DNA from: JAFLCM01 sp964510955
GTDB taxonomy: Bacteria; Planctomycetota; Phycisphaerae; Phycisphaerales; UBA1924
Assembly (NCBI GenBank): GCA_964510955.1
Contig: CAZEDW010000037.1
Location: 1 to 40,424, forward strand
Reading direction: 5' to 3'
Length of the DNA stretch: 40,424 nt
Position numbers and translations under genes: made by a program. Shown here piece after piece: positions 13,357 to 19,636 of this stretch (its first letter is position 1; each line of letters starts with the position of its first letter). Under the pieces are notes generated by a model that saw only the letters and a list, made by a program, of their open reading frames with translations, was not told where the DNA came from and ran no database searches.

Positions 13357-13815
13357 ATGGCGGAGGAATCACGACATGGACGGCTGCCGGAAGGGTGGAC
13401 CAAGCAGAGTCTCACGGTGCCGCGTTCGGTCTGGACCGGGATGCGGTTGCTGAGCGAGGTGCATGGCTACGGCTCTTTGAAGTCGCTCGGAACGGTCGGA
13501 CTCGGAATCGTTGCCGGGATGCCTCAGCACATGAGGAAGCGCATGCTGAAGTGGATCGCCCAAGCCGAGGTTGACGGGCACGAGGCCATCGACCCCGAAG
13601 CGATTTGGCGGGAGCTGCTCGGCGCGATTGCGGACGATTTCGGAAATGCTCGCGTGGTCGGCACCGTCACACCGGTCCGCCCCGGCGAGATGCCCCTCCC
13701 GACGCCGCAGACGCACGCGGTGACGCGCATCCTTGATCCGAACGTCACGCTGCCGCCGGATCAACGACCGGGGCAGGAAGCGTCGGCGCCGAAGAGGAAG
13801 GCGGGTGGGGCGTGA
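13357..13815 (+). CDS. Possible ribbon-helix-helix regulator, 152 aa
   Basis: First gene of the rightward arm, divergent from the early promoter. KQSLTVPRSVWTGMRLLSEV has the beta-strand-plus-helix look of Arc/MetJ-type DNA-binding proteins, followed by a second helical part (GSLKSLGTVGLGIVAGMP). The start at 13357 has GGAG 8 nt upstream. An in-frame ATG at 13228 lies within the operator palindrome with no ribosome site and is less likely. The C-terminal tail is Pro-rich and disordered. The stop overlaps the next gene (GTGA). Candidate repressor or late regulator; not certain. Confidence 0.5.
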   Translation: MAEESRHGRLPEGWTKQSLTVPRSVWTGMRLLSEVHGYGSLKSLGTVGLGIVAGMPQHMRKRMLKWIAQAEVDGHEAIDPEAIWRELLGAIADDFGNARVVGTVTPVRPGEMPLPTPQTHAVTRILDPNVTLPPDQRPGQEASAPKRKAGGA

Positions 13816-14666
13816 AGCGATTCAAGATCACAGGGCGGGACGTGAAGACCAAAGAGCCGGTGGAGTTCGAGGCGTTCGAGGCGCCGTCGGCTGATGAGGC
13901 GACGGCTCGGCTCAACGGCGCTGGGATTGCGGTGGATTCGTGCGAGGAAGTCAAGGCGCTGCCCGGAGACGCGCCGTCCGCCGAGGGGCGCAAGCCGCTT
14001 ATGTGGCCGGAGTTGCCGGCACCCGCGTTTGGTGTGCGACGAGAGAGCACGTTTGGACTCGGGACGTGGATAGCCGTGGTGTTGGCGGTCATGGTCGGGA
14101 ACGTGTTGTCGCACATCGCCACGGCCATCGGCGTGAGCGCCCTGGTAGAGGTGGGCAGGGCGCGCGCAGCATGGGAAACGCAACAGGCCCGGGCCGAGAC
14201 GGAGACCGAGGAGGCCAAACTAATCCTTCAGCGGGCGAAGGCGGCGGCCGCCCTGCCGAAAGCGGTAGCGCCTGCGCCGGTCCCGGTCGTTGAAACATCG
14301 CCTCAATGGATCGCGGTTCCACAAGGCGCGCGGGTCTTGGTGCGCGGTGGGAGAGCGAGCAGCAACGCGCCGGTTCAAGTCAGACTGGTTCGCATGGAGC
14401 TGCGCACGGGCGAGGCCGGCGGCGGAATGCGAGCTTTTGTCGAGGCGGACATTGAAGACTTGACGGGCACGGCGTGTATCGAGCTACGACTGGACGGGCT
14501 TGACAAAGACGGGCAGACCCTGCTCGTGTCTGGTGACGTGCAGCAGCGAATGATCACGGGCGCACAGCGGGATTCATTCACGGTCGAAGTTGACGGCCCA
14601 AAGGGGAAGCCCGACACGACAAACGGGGCAACGCTCTGGGTTCGGTCGGTGAAGTGCCCACAGTAG
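13812..14666 (+). CDS. Membrane protein, single TM region, 284 aa
   Basis: GTG start overlaps the upstream stop. The N-terminal 1-50 segment (FKITGRDVKTKEPVEFEAFE, then DEATARLNGAGI) resembles the small N-terminal repeat of GspF-like proteins. A hydrophobic stretch at about 82-112 is a likely membrane anchor, followed by a short coiled coil (113-148) and a C-terminal beta-rich domain (about 160-284). Codon composition is less GC-rich than in later structural genes. It is an unusual protein for a transposable phage and may be cargo. Role unknown. Confidence 0.6.
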   Translation: MKRFKITGRDVKTKEPVEFEAFEAPSADEATARLNGAGIAVDSCEEVKALPGDAPSAEGRKPLMWPELPAPAFGVRRESTFGLGTWIAVVLAVMVGNVLSHIATAIGVSALVEVGRARAAWETQQARAETETEEAKLILQRAKAAAALPKAVAPAPVPVVETSPQWIAVPQGARVLVRGGRASSNAPVQVRLVRMELRTGEAGGGMRAFVEADIEDLTGTACIELRLDGLDKDGQTLLVSGDVQQRMITGAQRDSFTVEVDGPKGKPDTTNGATLWVRSVKCPQ

Positions 14667-14697
14667 GACCGATGGGACGCGTGCGACCGATGCTCAA
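14667..14697. repeat. Degenerate nonamer array
   Basis: GGACCGATGGGACGCGTGCG then ACCGATGC: decayed copies of the ATGGGACGG unit, between two convergent genes. Confidence 0.5.
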
Positions 14698-14960
14698 GCG
14701 TGGGCGGTGACCGGCGGCAGAGACTCGTCGGCGCGGTCGATGTCGGCGCGGGTGATGTTGGGATTGCTCAGTGCGAGATTCCCGTGTGCGAACGAGCGGC
14801 GCTGCTCGCGGCGCTCGGCCTCGGTCATGACGTGCGAGCGGGCGGCGTCGATGATGGAAAGCAATTCCCTCTTTTCTTTGCGTGTGGGCTGAACACGCAA
14901 AGGACGCTTTCCATGTTCTGGGGCGGTCAGACTCGCGGTGTTGAGCTTGACGTCGGACAT
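14694..14960 (-). CDS. Small hypothetical protein, 88 aa, against the late direction
   Basis: The only minus-strand gene in the right arm. ATG has AGGA 7 nt upstream. The C-terminal part RREQRRSFAHGNLALSNPNI then TRADIDRADE resembles a widespread small protein of unknown role. It is divergent from the next gene with only 17 bp between starts, which suggests a self-contained two-gene unit (possibly toxin-antitoxin-like or cargo), but neither partner is diagnostic. Confidence 0.55.
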   Translation of the reverse strand: MSDVKLNTASLTAPEHGKRPLRVQPTRKEKRELLSIIDAARSHVMTEAERREQRRSFAHGNLALSNPNITRADIDRADESLPPVTAHA

Positions 14961-14977
14961 GGGGGTATCCTAGGCGC

Positions 14978-15400
14978 ATGCTGCGCGCCGTTGTTCATCG
15001 CACGGAGGGCTGGGTGGAGGTGGCGCCGTTGGGTTTGCCCGTCGTCGGCGACGGTCCAACGCTGGACGCCGCGTTGAGATCGATCAGGGAGCAACTGGTG
15101 CAGCATCACGAGCTTGAACGCCGCGGCCTCGCGGCCCCGCTGGAGGAGTGCGAGCCGACCGAGACCGTGGCAGCGCTGGCCGCGAAGGCCAGGCCGGGGC
15201 GTGTGGTGTGGGTGAAGCTCCCGCGGGAGTTGGCGATGCGGCTGCGCCGGTCGTGGCTTGCGTTCAAGCTGCTGGAGACCGGGCAGGATTCTGCCGGGCG
15301 ACGGCAGCGGTCCAGGCACAACCCGTTCGGGCTGCTCAGGGAGGTTCCGAGCCGGACGGATGACGGCGCGAGCCTTGACGACGCCGACGCGGTCGGGTAG
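14978..15400 (+). CDS. Hypothetical protein, 140 aa, HicB-like N terminus
   Basis: MLRAVVHRTEGWVEVAPLGL then GDGPTLDAALRSIREQL recalls the HicB/RNase H-like antitoxin strand-helix pattern, though the usual core is not clean. The C-terminal part is basic (RRSWLAFKLLET). Paired divergently with the 88-aa gene and followed by a strong terminator, so the two form a separate module. Function not assigned. Confidence 0.5.
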   Translation: MLRAVVHRTEGWVEVAPLGLPVVGDGPTLDAALRSIREQLVQHHELERRGLAAPLEECEPTETVAALAAKARPGRVVWVKLPRELAMRLRRSWLAFKLLETGQDSAGRRQRSRHNPFGLLREVPSRTDDGASLDDADAVG

Positions 15401-15436
15401 ATTCTGTGTTCAACATCCCCCGGCAAGACTGGGGTG

Positions 15437-15504
15437 GGGCGGCCTATATGACCGCCCTGTTCACGAAGCTCAACCGCTCCCAAAACCCGGCGAGCGGTTT
15501 TTTT
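15437..15504 (+). terminator. Structured 3' region and rho-independent terminator
   Basis: Hairpin GGGCGG-9nt-CCGCCC (15437-15457), then AACCGCTC / GAGCGGTT (15472-15499) overlapping a run of seven T. It ends the 140-aa gene unit. The upstream hairpin and C/G-rich leader from about 15405 could be part of a small structured RNA. Confidence 0.75.
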
Positions 15505-15516
15505 CTGGGTTGGGTG

Positions 15517-15546
15517 TTGACAGGGAGATGTTCGCGCCGATAACCT
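15517..15546 (+). promoter_or_regulatory. Candidate promoter for the next late genes
   Basis: TTGACA (15517-15522), 18 nt, TAACCT (15541-15546), just after the terminator. The -35 is perfect, the -10 weak (3 of 6). Followed by hairpin TCCCGCCC/GGGCGGGA at 15563-15583. Confidence 0.45.
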
Positions 15547-15591
15547 GTCTCGGCTTGAATGGTCCCGCCCCGAGAGGGCGGGAGGGTGACG

Positions 15592-15627
15592 GCGCTAGGC
15601 ACTGGGCATTAGGCACTGGGCACTAGC
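15592..15627. repeat. (GGCACTG)n array flanked by CGCTAG/CTAGCG
   Basis: CGCTA-GGCACTG-GGCATTA-GGCACTG-GGCACTAGCG. The outer CGCTAG and CTAGCG are inverted, making a closed palindromic cassette. After it lies a second copy of the 25-nt GGCCTCGCCCG motif (15643-15667). Confidence 0.85.
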
Positions 15628-15687
15628 GTCAGCACCGACAACGGCCTCGCCCGCGCGTTTCCGTCCGGTTTGGACGGAGGCGGTGCC

Positions 15688-16236
15688 GTGCGCGAAAGCT
15701 CAAAGCTCAGAACTCACAGCTCAAAGCTTGATGCAAAGCTTGACGCGCTGGCGGCGGGCTGGCGCGGGCTGCGTCGGTCGCTGCGCCAGAACTTCACGCG
15801 CGGATTCCACGAGGGGTACGACGACGCGCGGTGCGGCGGCTGGACGGTCTCGCTCTTGGTCTGCGTGCACCTGCTGGCGGCGGCGCTGGTGATCGGGGCG
15901 GCGGCGCCGGGCGCCGCGAAGGCACTGGGGACTGGGCACCGGGCACTAGTGCCTGATGCCCGATGCCTGATGCCTTCTTCGTCTCTTGCCCCCCGGTCGG
16001 TCGGTGAGAGCGCGGCTTCACGCCGCGCTCTCCCGGCCGCTTTTTCCATCGCTGAATCACTTCACCACCGTCACGGTGGCGACGGCGCGGTCGACAGCGC
16101 CGCCGCCGGCCCCGGCGCGCCCATCGGCGGCGCGCCGGGGCCGGGGCACCCCAGCGACGTGGCGGGGGCCGGGGAATCGCATGACACCCGTTTGAGGAGC
16201 GGTCCGCGCGGGCGTGCACCCCGCGCGGACCATTGA
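15688..16236 (+). CDS. Small membrane protein with a repeat-extended C terminus
   Basis: The plausible core runs from about 15740 to 15920: WRGLRRSLRQNFTRGFHEGY, then a hydrophobic segment GGWTVSLLVCVHLLAAALVI, one TM helix. The GTG at 15688 is followed by AAAGCTC repeats read as SSKLRTHSSKLDAKLD. After the TM the frame runs through a heptamer array and a terminator hairpin before stopping, so the original stop was probably lost or the end is not translated meaningfully. Size and position would suit a holin-like lysis protein (inference). Low certainty for both ends. Confidence 0.35.
   Translation: MRESSKLRTHSSKLDAKLDALAAGWRGLRRSLRQNFTRGFHEGYDDARCGGWTVSLLVCVHLLAAALVIGAAAPGAAKALGTGHRALVPDARCLMPSSSLAPRSVGESAASRRALPAAFSIAESLHHRHGGDGAVDSAAAGPGAPIGGAPGPGHPSDVAGAGESHDTRLRSGPRGRAPRADH
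15695..15741 (+). repeat. (AAAGCTC)n array at a gene start
   Basis: AAAGCTC x2, then degenerate units (AGAACTC, ACAGCTC) and AAAGCTTGATGCAAAGCTTG. Read in frame with the small membrane protein. Confidence 0.8.
15920..15976. repeat. Quasi-palindromic heptamer array
   Basis: GGCACTG, GGGACTG, GGCACCG, GGCACTAGTGCC, TGATGCC, CGATGCC, TGATGCC. Nearly the same layout as 12021-12075, including the central CACTAGTG. Confidence 0.9.
16006..16045 (+). terminator. Terminator-like hairpin
   Basis: GAGAGCGCGGC-TTCAC-GCCGCGCTCTC (perfect 11-bp stem, 16006-16032), then CCGGCCGC and TTTTT. The T-run is 8 nt away, so efficiency is doubtful. It follows the small membrane protein core. Confidence 0.5.
16201..16231. 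terminator. Perfect 12-bp hairpin without T-run
   Basis: GGTCCGCGCGGG-7nt-CCCGCGCGGACC. It lies between the small membrane protein and the lipoprotein gene. With no T-run it may be a stability hairpin or factor-dependent terminator. The 70 bp after it up to 16301 may hold a promoter, but I see no strong match. Confidence 0.5.
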
Positions 16237-16300
16237 CCGGCTTCGACAACTTATGACTCTGATGTAAGGTTGCATCGGACTTACGACGCATGGAGGCGTT

Positions 16301-17248
16301 ATGACGGACCTCAACGATAGAACTCGCGGCGGGCCCCCCCGGAGAACCCGTGAAAACAAGCCGAATCGGCGCGCCGCGCGTTCTGTTTTCGTGAGCTTCG
16401 CATCCTGTGTTCTCATGTTGGGCGCGGCGTGCTGCATCGGCGGGTGCGACCCGGCGAAGGTGGACAGCCCGTTCACGGGGAGGCCCGCGACCGGCGAGGA
16501 GATCAAGGCCCAGGCCGACGCCGCGGCGGGCAAGGCGCAGGCGGACGCCAGGGCGCAGAGCGAGGCGATGGCGGCGAACCTGAAGGCGACCGCCGACGAG
16601 CAGGCGGCGAAGCTCCGGGCCGAGGCGGACGAGCTGGCGGCGGCGCAGGCGCGGCGGAAGGCCGCGTTCGACCGGGCCACCGCGACGCTGGACGCCGAGA
16701 CGAAGATCAAGCTGGCCGACCTGGCCGCCGAGTTCGAGACCGGCACGGCGGAGGCGACGGCGGCGCTGGCCCGCTCGCAGAACGAGACGGCGGCCCGCAT
16801 GGCCCGCATGCAGGCCGACACCGAGCGTGCGGTGGCGAGCCTGAACGCGAATGTCTCGGGAAAACTCGATGAAATCAGGGCGTCGGCGACGGCGGCGCTG
16901 GCGGAGATTGACCGCCGGACGGCCGCGGCGGAACTGGGGCTGAACATCGCCTCGTCGGCGGCGTCGTTCATCCCCGGCTTCGGCGGGCTGGCGAGCGCCG
17001 CCATCGCGGGGCTGGGCGGGGTGTGGCTGGGCGGACGCGGACGTAGGGCCGACGCCGACAAGGCGTGGGACGAGGCGTGGGCCAAGGCGCACGAGACGCG
17101 GAACCAGGCCGACGCGCACTACGACGCGGGGCGGAACGAATCGCAACTGCACGGGCTGATCGCGGCGCTGGTTGCTCCGGCGCTGGCCGGGATCACCGGC
17201 AACGCCAGCGGCGGCACGGGGCAGGGAGGCCCGCCGCCGCCGGCGTGA
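16301..17248 (+). CDS. Lipoprotein with long coiled coil; possible spanin
   Basis: GGAGG lies 5 nt before the ATG. The N terminus has a basic region, a hydrophobic stretch (VFVSFASCVLMLGAACC) and a lipobox ending IGGC at Cys49, so export and lipidation are expected. Residues about 65-210 are Ala/Glu/Lys/Arg-rich and predicted coiled coil. Two hydrophobic Gly/Ala segments follow (about 223-245 and 283-300). Outer-membrane lipid anchor, periplasmic coiled coil and C-proximal membrane segment is the topology of unimolecular spanins, which fuse membranes in the last step of lysis. That reading is an inference; 315 aa is long for the class. Confidence 0.55.
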   Translation: MTDLNDRTRGGPPRRTRENKPNRRAARSVFVSFASCVLMLGAACCIGGCDPAKVDSPFTGRPATGEEIKAQADAAAGKAQADARAQSEAMAANLKATADEQAAKLRAEADELAAAQARRKAAFDRATATLDAETKIKLADLAAEFETGTAEATAALARSQNETAARMARMQADTERAVASLNANVSGKLDEIRASATAALAEIDRRTAAAELGLNIASSAASFIPGFGGLASAAIAGLGGVWLGGRGRRADADKAWDEAWAKAHETRNQADAHYDAGRNESQLHGLIAALVAPALAGITGNASGGTGQGGPPPPA

Positions 17249-17329
17249 CGGAGCGGAGGGCATCAGGTCTGCGGGGCAACGGGGCGTCGAGATCGGGACT
17301 GAAACGCAACCACACCGGGAGTACGAGCG

Positions 17330-17905
17330 ATGGCGAAGAAAACGACCAAGACCGAGACCGGGGGCGTGAGCGAGAGCGACGTGCAGACGCTGGCGGCGAT
17401 CAAGGGGTTGGAGCGGTCGCTGGAATCGCTGCGCGAGACGCTGGGGAACAAGCGGGCGAAGCTGGCGCCGGGGACGTACGCACTCTCGCTGAGCGTGAGC
17501 GTGAACGGTGATATCAGCGTCGCGCCCGATGTCGAGACCTCGGGCCGCGAAGGGCCGAGCGTGAAGGACCGCGAGCTGCTGGTGGGCGTGCTGGTGGGCA
17601 TGGGACCCGGGGGGGCCGGTGACGCCGAGACGCTTGTGGGCGAGGCGATGGCCGCCGTCAAAGACGCCGAGGCGACCGGCGCCGGCGCCAATCGCTACGA
17701 GGCCGCCGAGGCGCTCCTGGACGAGATCGTCGAGCGGCAGGCCCGGCGGCGCAAGTTGTGGCGCACCACGCCCGCGGGCTGGCGGGCGGGCGCGACCACG
17801 GGCGAGCCGGGTGTGGACGTGAGCGGGAGCGTCAACGGACGCAACGTGAGCGTGAACGTGAGGGCCAGCGGCGTGGGCGCGGCGGAGCCGGGCGGGAGGG
17901 AGTGA
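17330..17905 (+). CDS. Hypothetical protein, 191 aa
   Basis: GGGAG lies 8 nt before ATG. The segment ETGGVSESDVQTLAAIKGLE is helical; a beta part (YALSLSVSVNGDISVAP) and a C-terminal VNGRNVSVNVRASG follow. The next gene ends in a similar VDGRKFEV strand and also contains a SVGVNVEADG strand, so the two may be distant paralogues. No family known. It lies before the packaging genes. Confidence 0.6.
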   Translation: MAKKTTKTETGGVSESDVQTLAAIKGLERSLESLRETLGNKRAKLAPGTYALSLSVSVNGDISVAPDVETSGREGPSVKDRELLVGVLVGMGPGGAGDAETLVGEAMAAVKDAEATGAGANRYEAAEALLDEIVERQARRRKLWRTTPAGWRAGATTGEPGVDVSGSVNGRNVSVNVRASGVGAAEPGGRE

Positions 17906-17911
17906 AGGGGA

Positions 17912-18028
17912 AGGCACTGGGCACTAGGCACTGGGCACTAGTGGCGAAGTGGCGGGGTGGCGAAGTGGACAAGACCCAGAGCACGGAATCCGGACCTGAT
18001 GCCTTGATGCCCTGATGCCTGGATGCCT
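17912..18028. repeat. Composite junction array with an octamer GTGGCGAA
   Basis: GGCACTG, GGCACTA, GGCACTG, GGCACTA, then GTGGCGAAGTGGCGGGGTGG plus CGAAGTGG (an 8-nt unit seen only here), then ATCCGGACC and TGATGCC-type units. It fills the junction between two hypothetical genes. Confidence 0.85.
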
Positions 18029-18050
18029 TCCGCACGCAAGGACGCGAACG

Positions 18051-18527
18051 ATGAAGCAAGCCGCGAAGAAGAAAACCAAGGGCATCACGATCAAGGCCGA
18101 CCGGGCCCCCCGGTCCCCCCGGTCCCCCCGGTACGTCGACCGCACCTTTGCGCGGCGGAAAGCGCAGCGTGAAGAGCACCGACTTGAGGACAAGTCGGTG
18201 GCACGGGGGACGGTCCGGGGGGTGGATGCGAACACGGTCGTGCCAGTCGGGGGGCGCTGGCGCTCGCGCACGGGAGGAACGGTGCTGCCGGGTGAGAACG
18301 CGGCGAAGACGGCGACGCCGGATGACGTCCGCAGGGCGGCGAGTGTGCTTGTCGCGGCGGCGTACCGGCTGCACCAGAACGTTGATGGGACCACGCTGGC
18401 GCCGCCGTTCGACGCCTTCGGCAAGGGCCGCGCCGTGACGCTCAGCGTGGGGGTGAACGTGGAGGCGGACGGGACCGCGAGCGTGAAGCTCAGCGGCGAG
18501 GTGGACGGGCGGAAGTTCGAGGTGTGA
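18051..18527 (+). CDS. Hypothetical protein, 158 aa, with hairpin insertion
   Basis: ATG at 18051 has AAGGA 8 nt upstream; the frame extends to 18015 in repeat DNA and that start is not used. A Lys-rich N terminus is followed by a (CCCCCCGGT)n tract read as RAPRSPRSPRY, then AGGA hairpin copy 5 in frame (EEHRLEDKSVARGT). The C-terminal half (PDDVRRAASVLVAAAYRLHQ, then VTLSVGVNVEADGTASVKLS) resembles the preceding gene. Unknown function. Confidence 0.55.
   Translation: MKQAAKKKTKGITIKADRAPRSPRSPRYVDRTFARRKAQREEHRLEDKSVARGTVRGVDANTVVPVGGRWRSRTGGTVLPGENAAKTATPDDVRRAASVLVAAAYRLHQNVDGTTLAPPFDAFGKGRAVTLSVGVNVEADGTASVKLSGEVDGRKFEV
18104..18133 (+). repeat. (CCCCCCGGT)n nonamer tract
   Basis: Three tandem CCCCCCGGT units in frame (9 nt, so they repeat as three-residue codons, PRS). 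It lies 40 nt before AGGA hairpin copy 5. Confidence 0.8.
18174..18206 (+). repeat. AGGA-loop hairpin element, copy 5
   Basis: GAG, stem CACCGACTTG / CAAGTCGGTG, loop AGGA (18187-18190), then GCACGG, identical to copy 2. It is the only copy whose AGGA loop would appear in the mRNA sense of its host gene. Confidence 0.85.
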
Positions 18528-18536
18528 GTGGGGCGA

Positions 18537-18602
18537 GAAATCGCAAAGAGCAAATCGCAAATCCGGAGACCAGTGCCCAGTGCCCAGTGCCCAGTGCCTT
18601 CT
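18537..18602. repeat. Canonical late-junction module
   Basis: (AAATSGC)n, then CCGGAGACCA, then (GTGCCCA)n, then CTTC. The same order recurs at 29171, 30862 and 37923. GGAG plus GTG of the array can act as ribosome site and start for the next gene. Confidence 0.9.
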
Positions 18603-18930
18603 TCCTCTCGCCGACGCGACCACCGACACCCCGACGTGGGTGATCGTGATGGTCGTGGTGTCGGTCTTGATCTCGGCGGCGGGCGGCCTGTTCGCGTGGC
18701 TCACCCGCGCGGGCGAGCGGAGCGAGGACCGGGCCGACGTGGCCGAGAGCAGCGCGGTGATGAGCCAGATGCGGCTGATCGAGACGAAGCTGGACATGGT
18801 GTCGCTGGAACTCCGCAAGGTGACCGAGCGGCACGAGGGGGAGATCAAGTCGCTGTGGGAGGAGGTCTCGTGCCTCCGTGAGGACGTGGCGGTGCTCAAG
18901 GCGCAGAACGGGGGTGAGCGCCATGGGTAA
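18580..18930 (+). CDS. Small membrane-anchored coiled-coil protein, 116 aa
   Basis: A TM helix at about 19-41 (TPTWVIVMVVVSVLISAAGG) is followed by a soluble heptad-rich segment (MSQMRLIETKLDMVSLELRK). This N-in/C-out or i-spanin/holin-like layout is frequent in lysis or packaging-adjacent genes. The only available start in a sensible place is GTG inside the heptamer repeat at 18580, with GGAG just upstream, so the first ten residues (MPSAQCLLPL) are repeat-encoded. It overlaps the next gene by 8 nt. Confidence 0.55.
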   Translation: MPSAQCLLPLADATTDTPTWVIVMVVVSVLISAAGGLFAWLTRAGERSEDRADVAESSAVMSQMRLIETKLDMVSLELRKVTERHEGEIKSLWEEVSCLREDVAVLKAQNGGERHG

Positions 18931-19636
18931 GCGTGTGAGGCCCAAGCCGGCGAAGCCTTCACCGAGGGAAAAACTGGACGCGGTGCTTTCACGCACGCCC
19001 TCCCTGGTGGTCGGCCCTGTGAGCGAGGACCAGCGGCGGGTGCAGGTTCTGACGGCGCTGGAAGAGCTGCGGGCCGGCCACGGTCGCGGCGACCGTGCCA
19101 AGGTGTGGACGCTCAGTGACGCGGTGATCTTCGACGCGTGCCTGCGGTGCATCGTCCGCATGGAGCCGGTGGGCGACGTGTTCGATTCGCTGCGCCCGGC
19201 GCTGGGCAAGGCCGGCGTGACCGACAAGCGGTTCGGCGAGTTCATCCGCCGCGTGCGCGACCGGGCCTTCGCCATCGAGCGGGCGCGGCTGCTGACGGTG
19301 AACAGCGATGCCGAGCTCAAGCCGCTGGGCGACGACCTGGACCAGGTGATGGCGTTCATCGCCAGGCCGATGGCGGCGCGGCTTCACGAGCGCCTCAAGG
19401 ACACGGCGTACAACCGCAAGAAGGGCTCGTTCCAGCATCTCACGATGCGGATGTTCGAGGCCCTGAGCGCCGCGGCGGAGGTGCAGCGGAAGAACCGGTC
19501 GCGCGACGCCGAGTTCCAGAAGATCCGCGCCAGCCTGGAGAAGGCCCGCGACATGGCCAAGGCCGGCAAGGTGAAGCCCGAGGACATCGAGCGGCTGTTC
19601 GAGGCTGTGTGGGAAGGGAGGGCGCTGGACGCGTGA
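18923..19636 (+). CDS. Putative small terminase subunit (Mu gp27-like position)
   Basis: ATG at 18923 follows GGGGGTGAG. It is a 237-aa, mostly helical, charged protein immediately before the large terminase, where Mu-like phages place their DUF3486/gp27-type protein. Segments such as VWTLSDAVIFDACLRCIVRM and MRMFEALSAAAEVQRKNRSR fit a DNA-recognition plus oligomerisation helix bundle, but I cannot confirm the family by sequence. The stop overlaps the terminase GTG (GTGA). Confidence 0.55.
   Translation: MGKRVRPKPAKPSPREKLDAVLSRTPSLVVGPVSEDQRRVQVLTALEELRAGHGRGDRAKVWTLSDAVIFDACLRCIVRMEPVGDVFDSLRPALGKAGVTDKRFGEFIRRVRDRAFAIERARLLTVNSDAELKPLGDDLDQVMAFIARPMAARLHERLKDTAYNRKKGSFQHLTMRMFEALSAAAEVQRKNRSRDAEFQKIRASLEKARDMAKAGKVKPEDIERLFEAVWEGRALDA

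Noticed and set aside
15794..17917. A 707-codon open frame on the minus strand, and similar long antisense frames at 24115-26271 and 37809-39248
   Set aside because: They are antisense to well-supported late genes with good ribosome sites. Their products are low-complexity Arg/Ala/Pro/His-rich strings typical of GC-rich shadow frames.
19138..19632. N-terminal extension of the terminase frame to 19138
   Set aside because: It is an off-frame shadow of the small-terminase candidate; the GTG at 19633 has the GTGA overlap and the product begins with normal composition.
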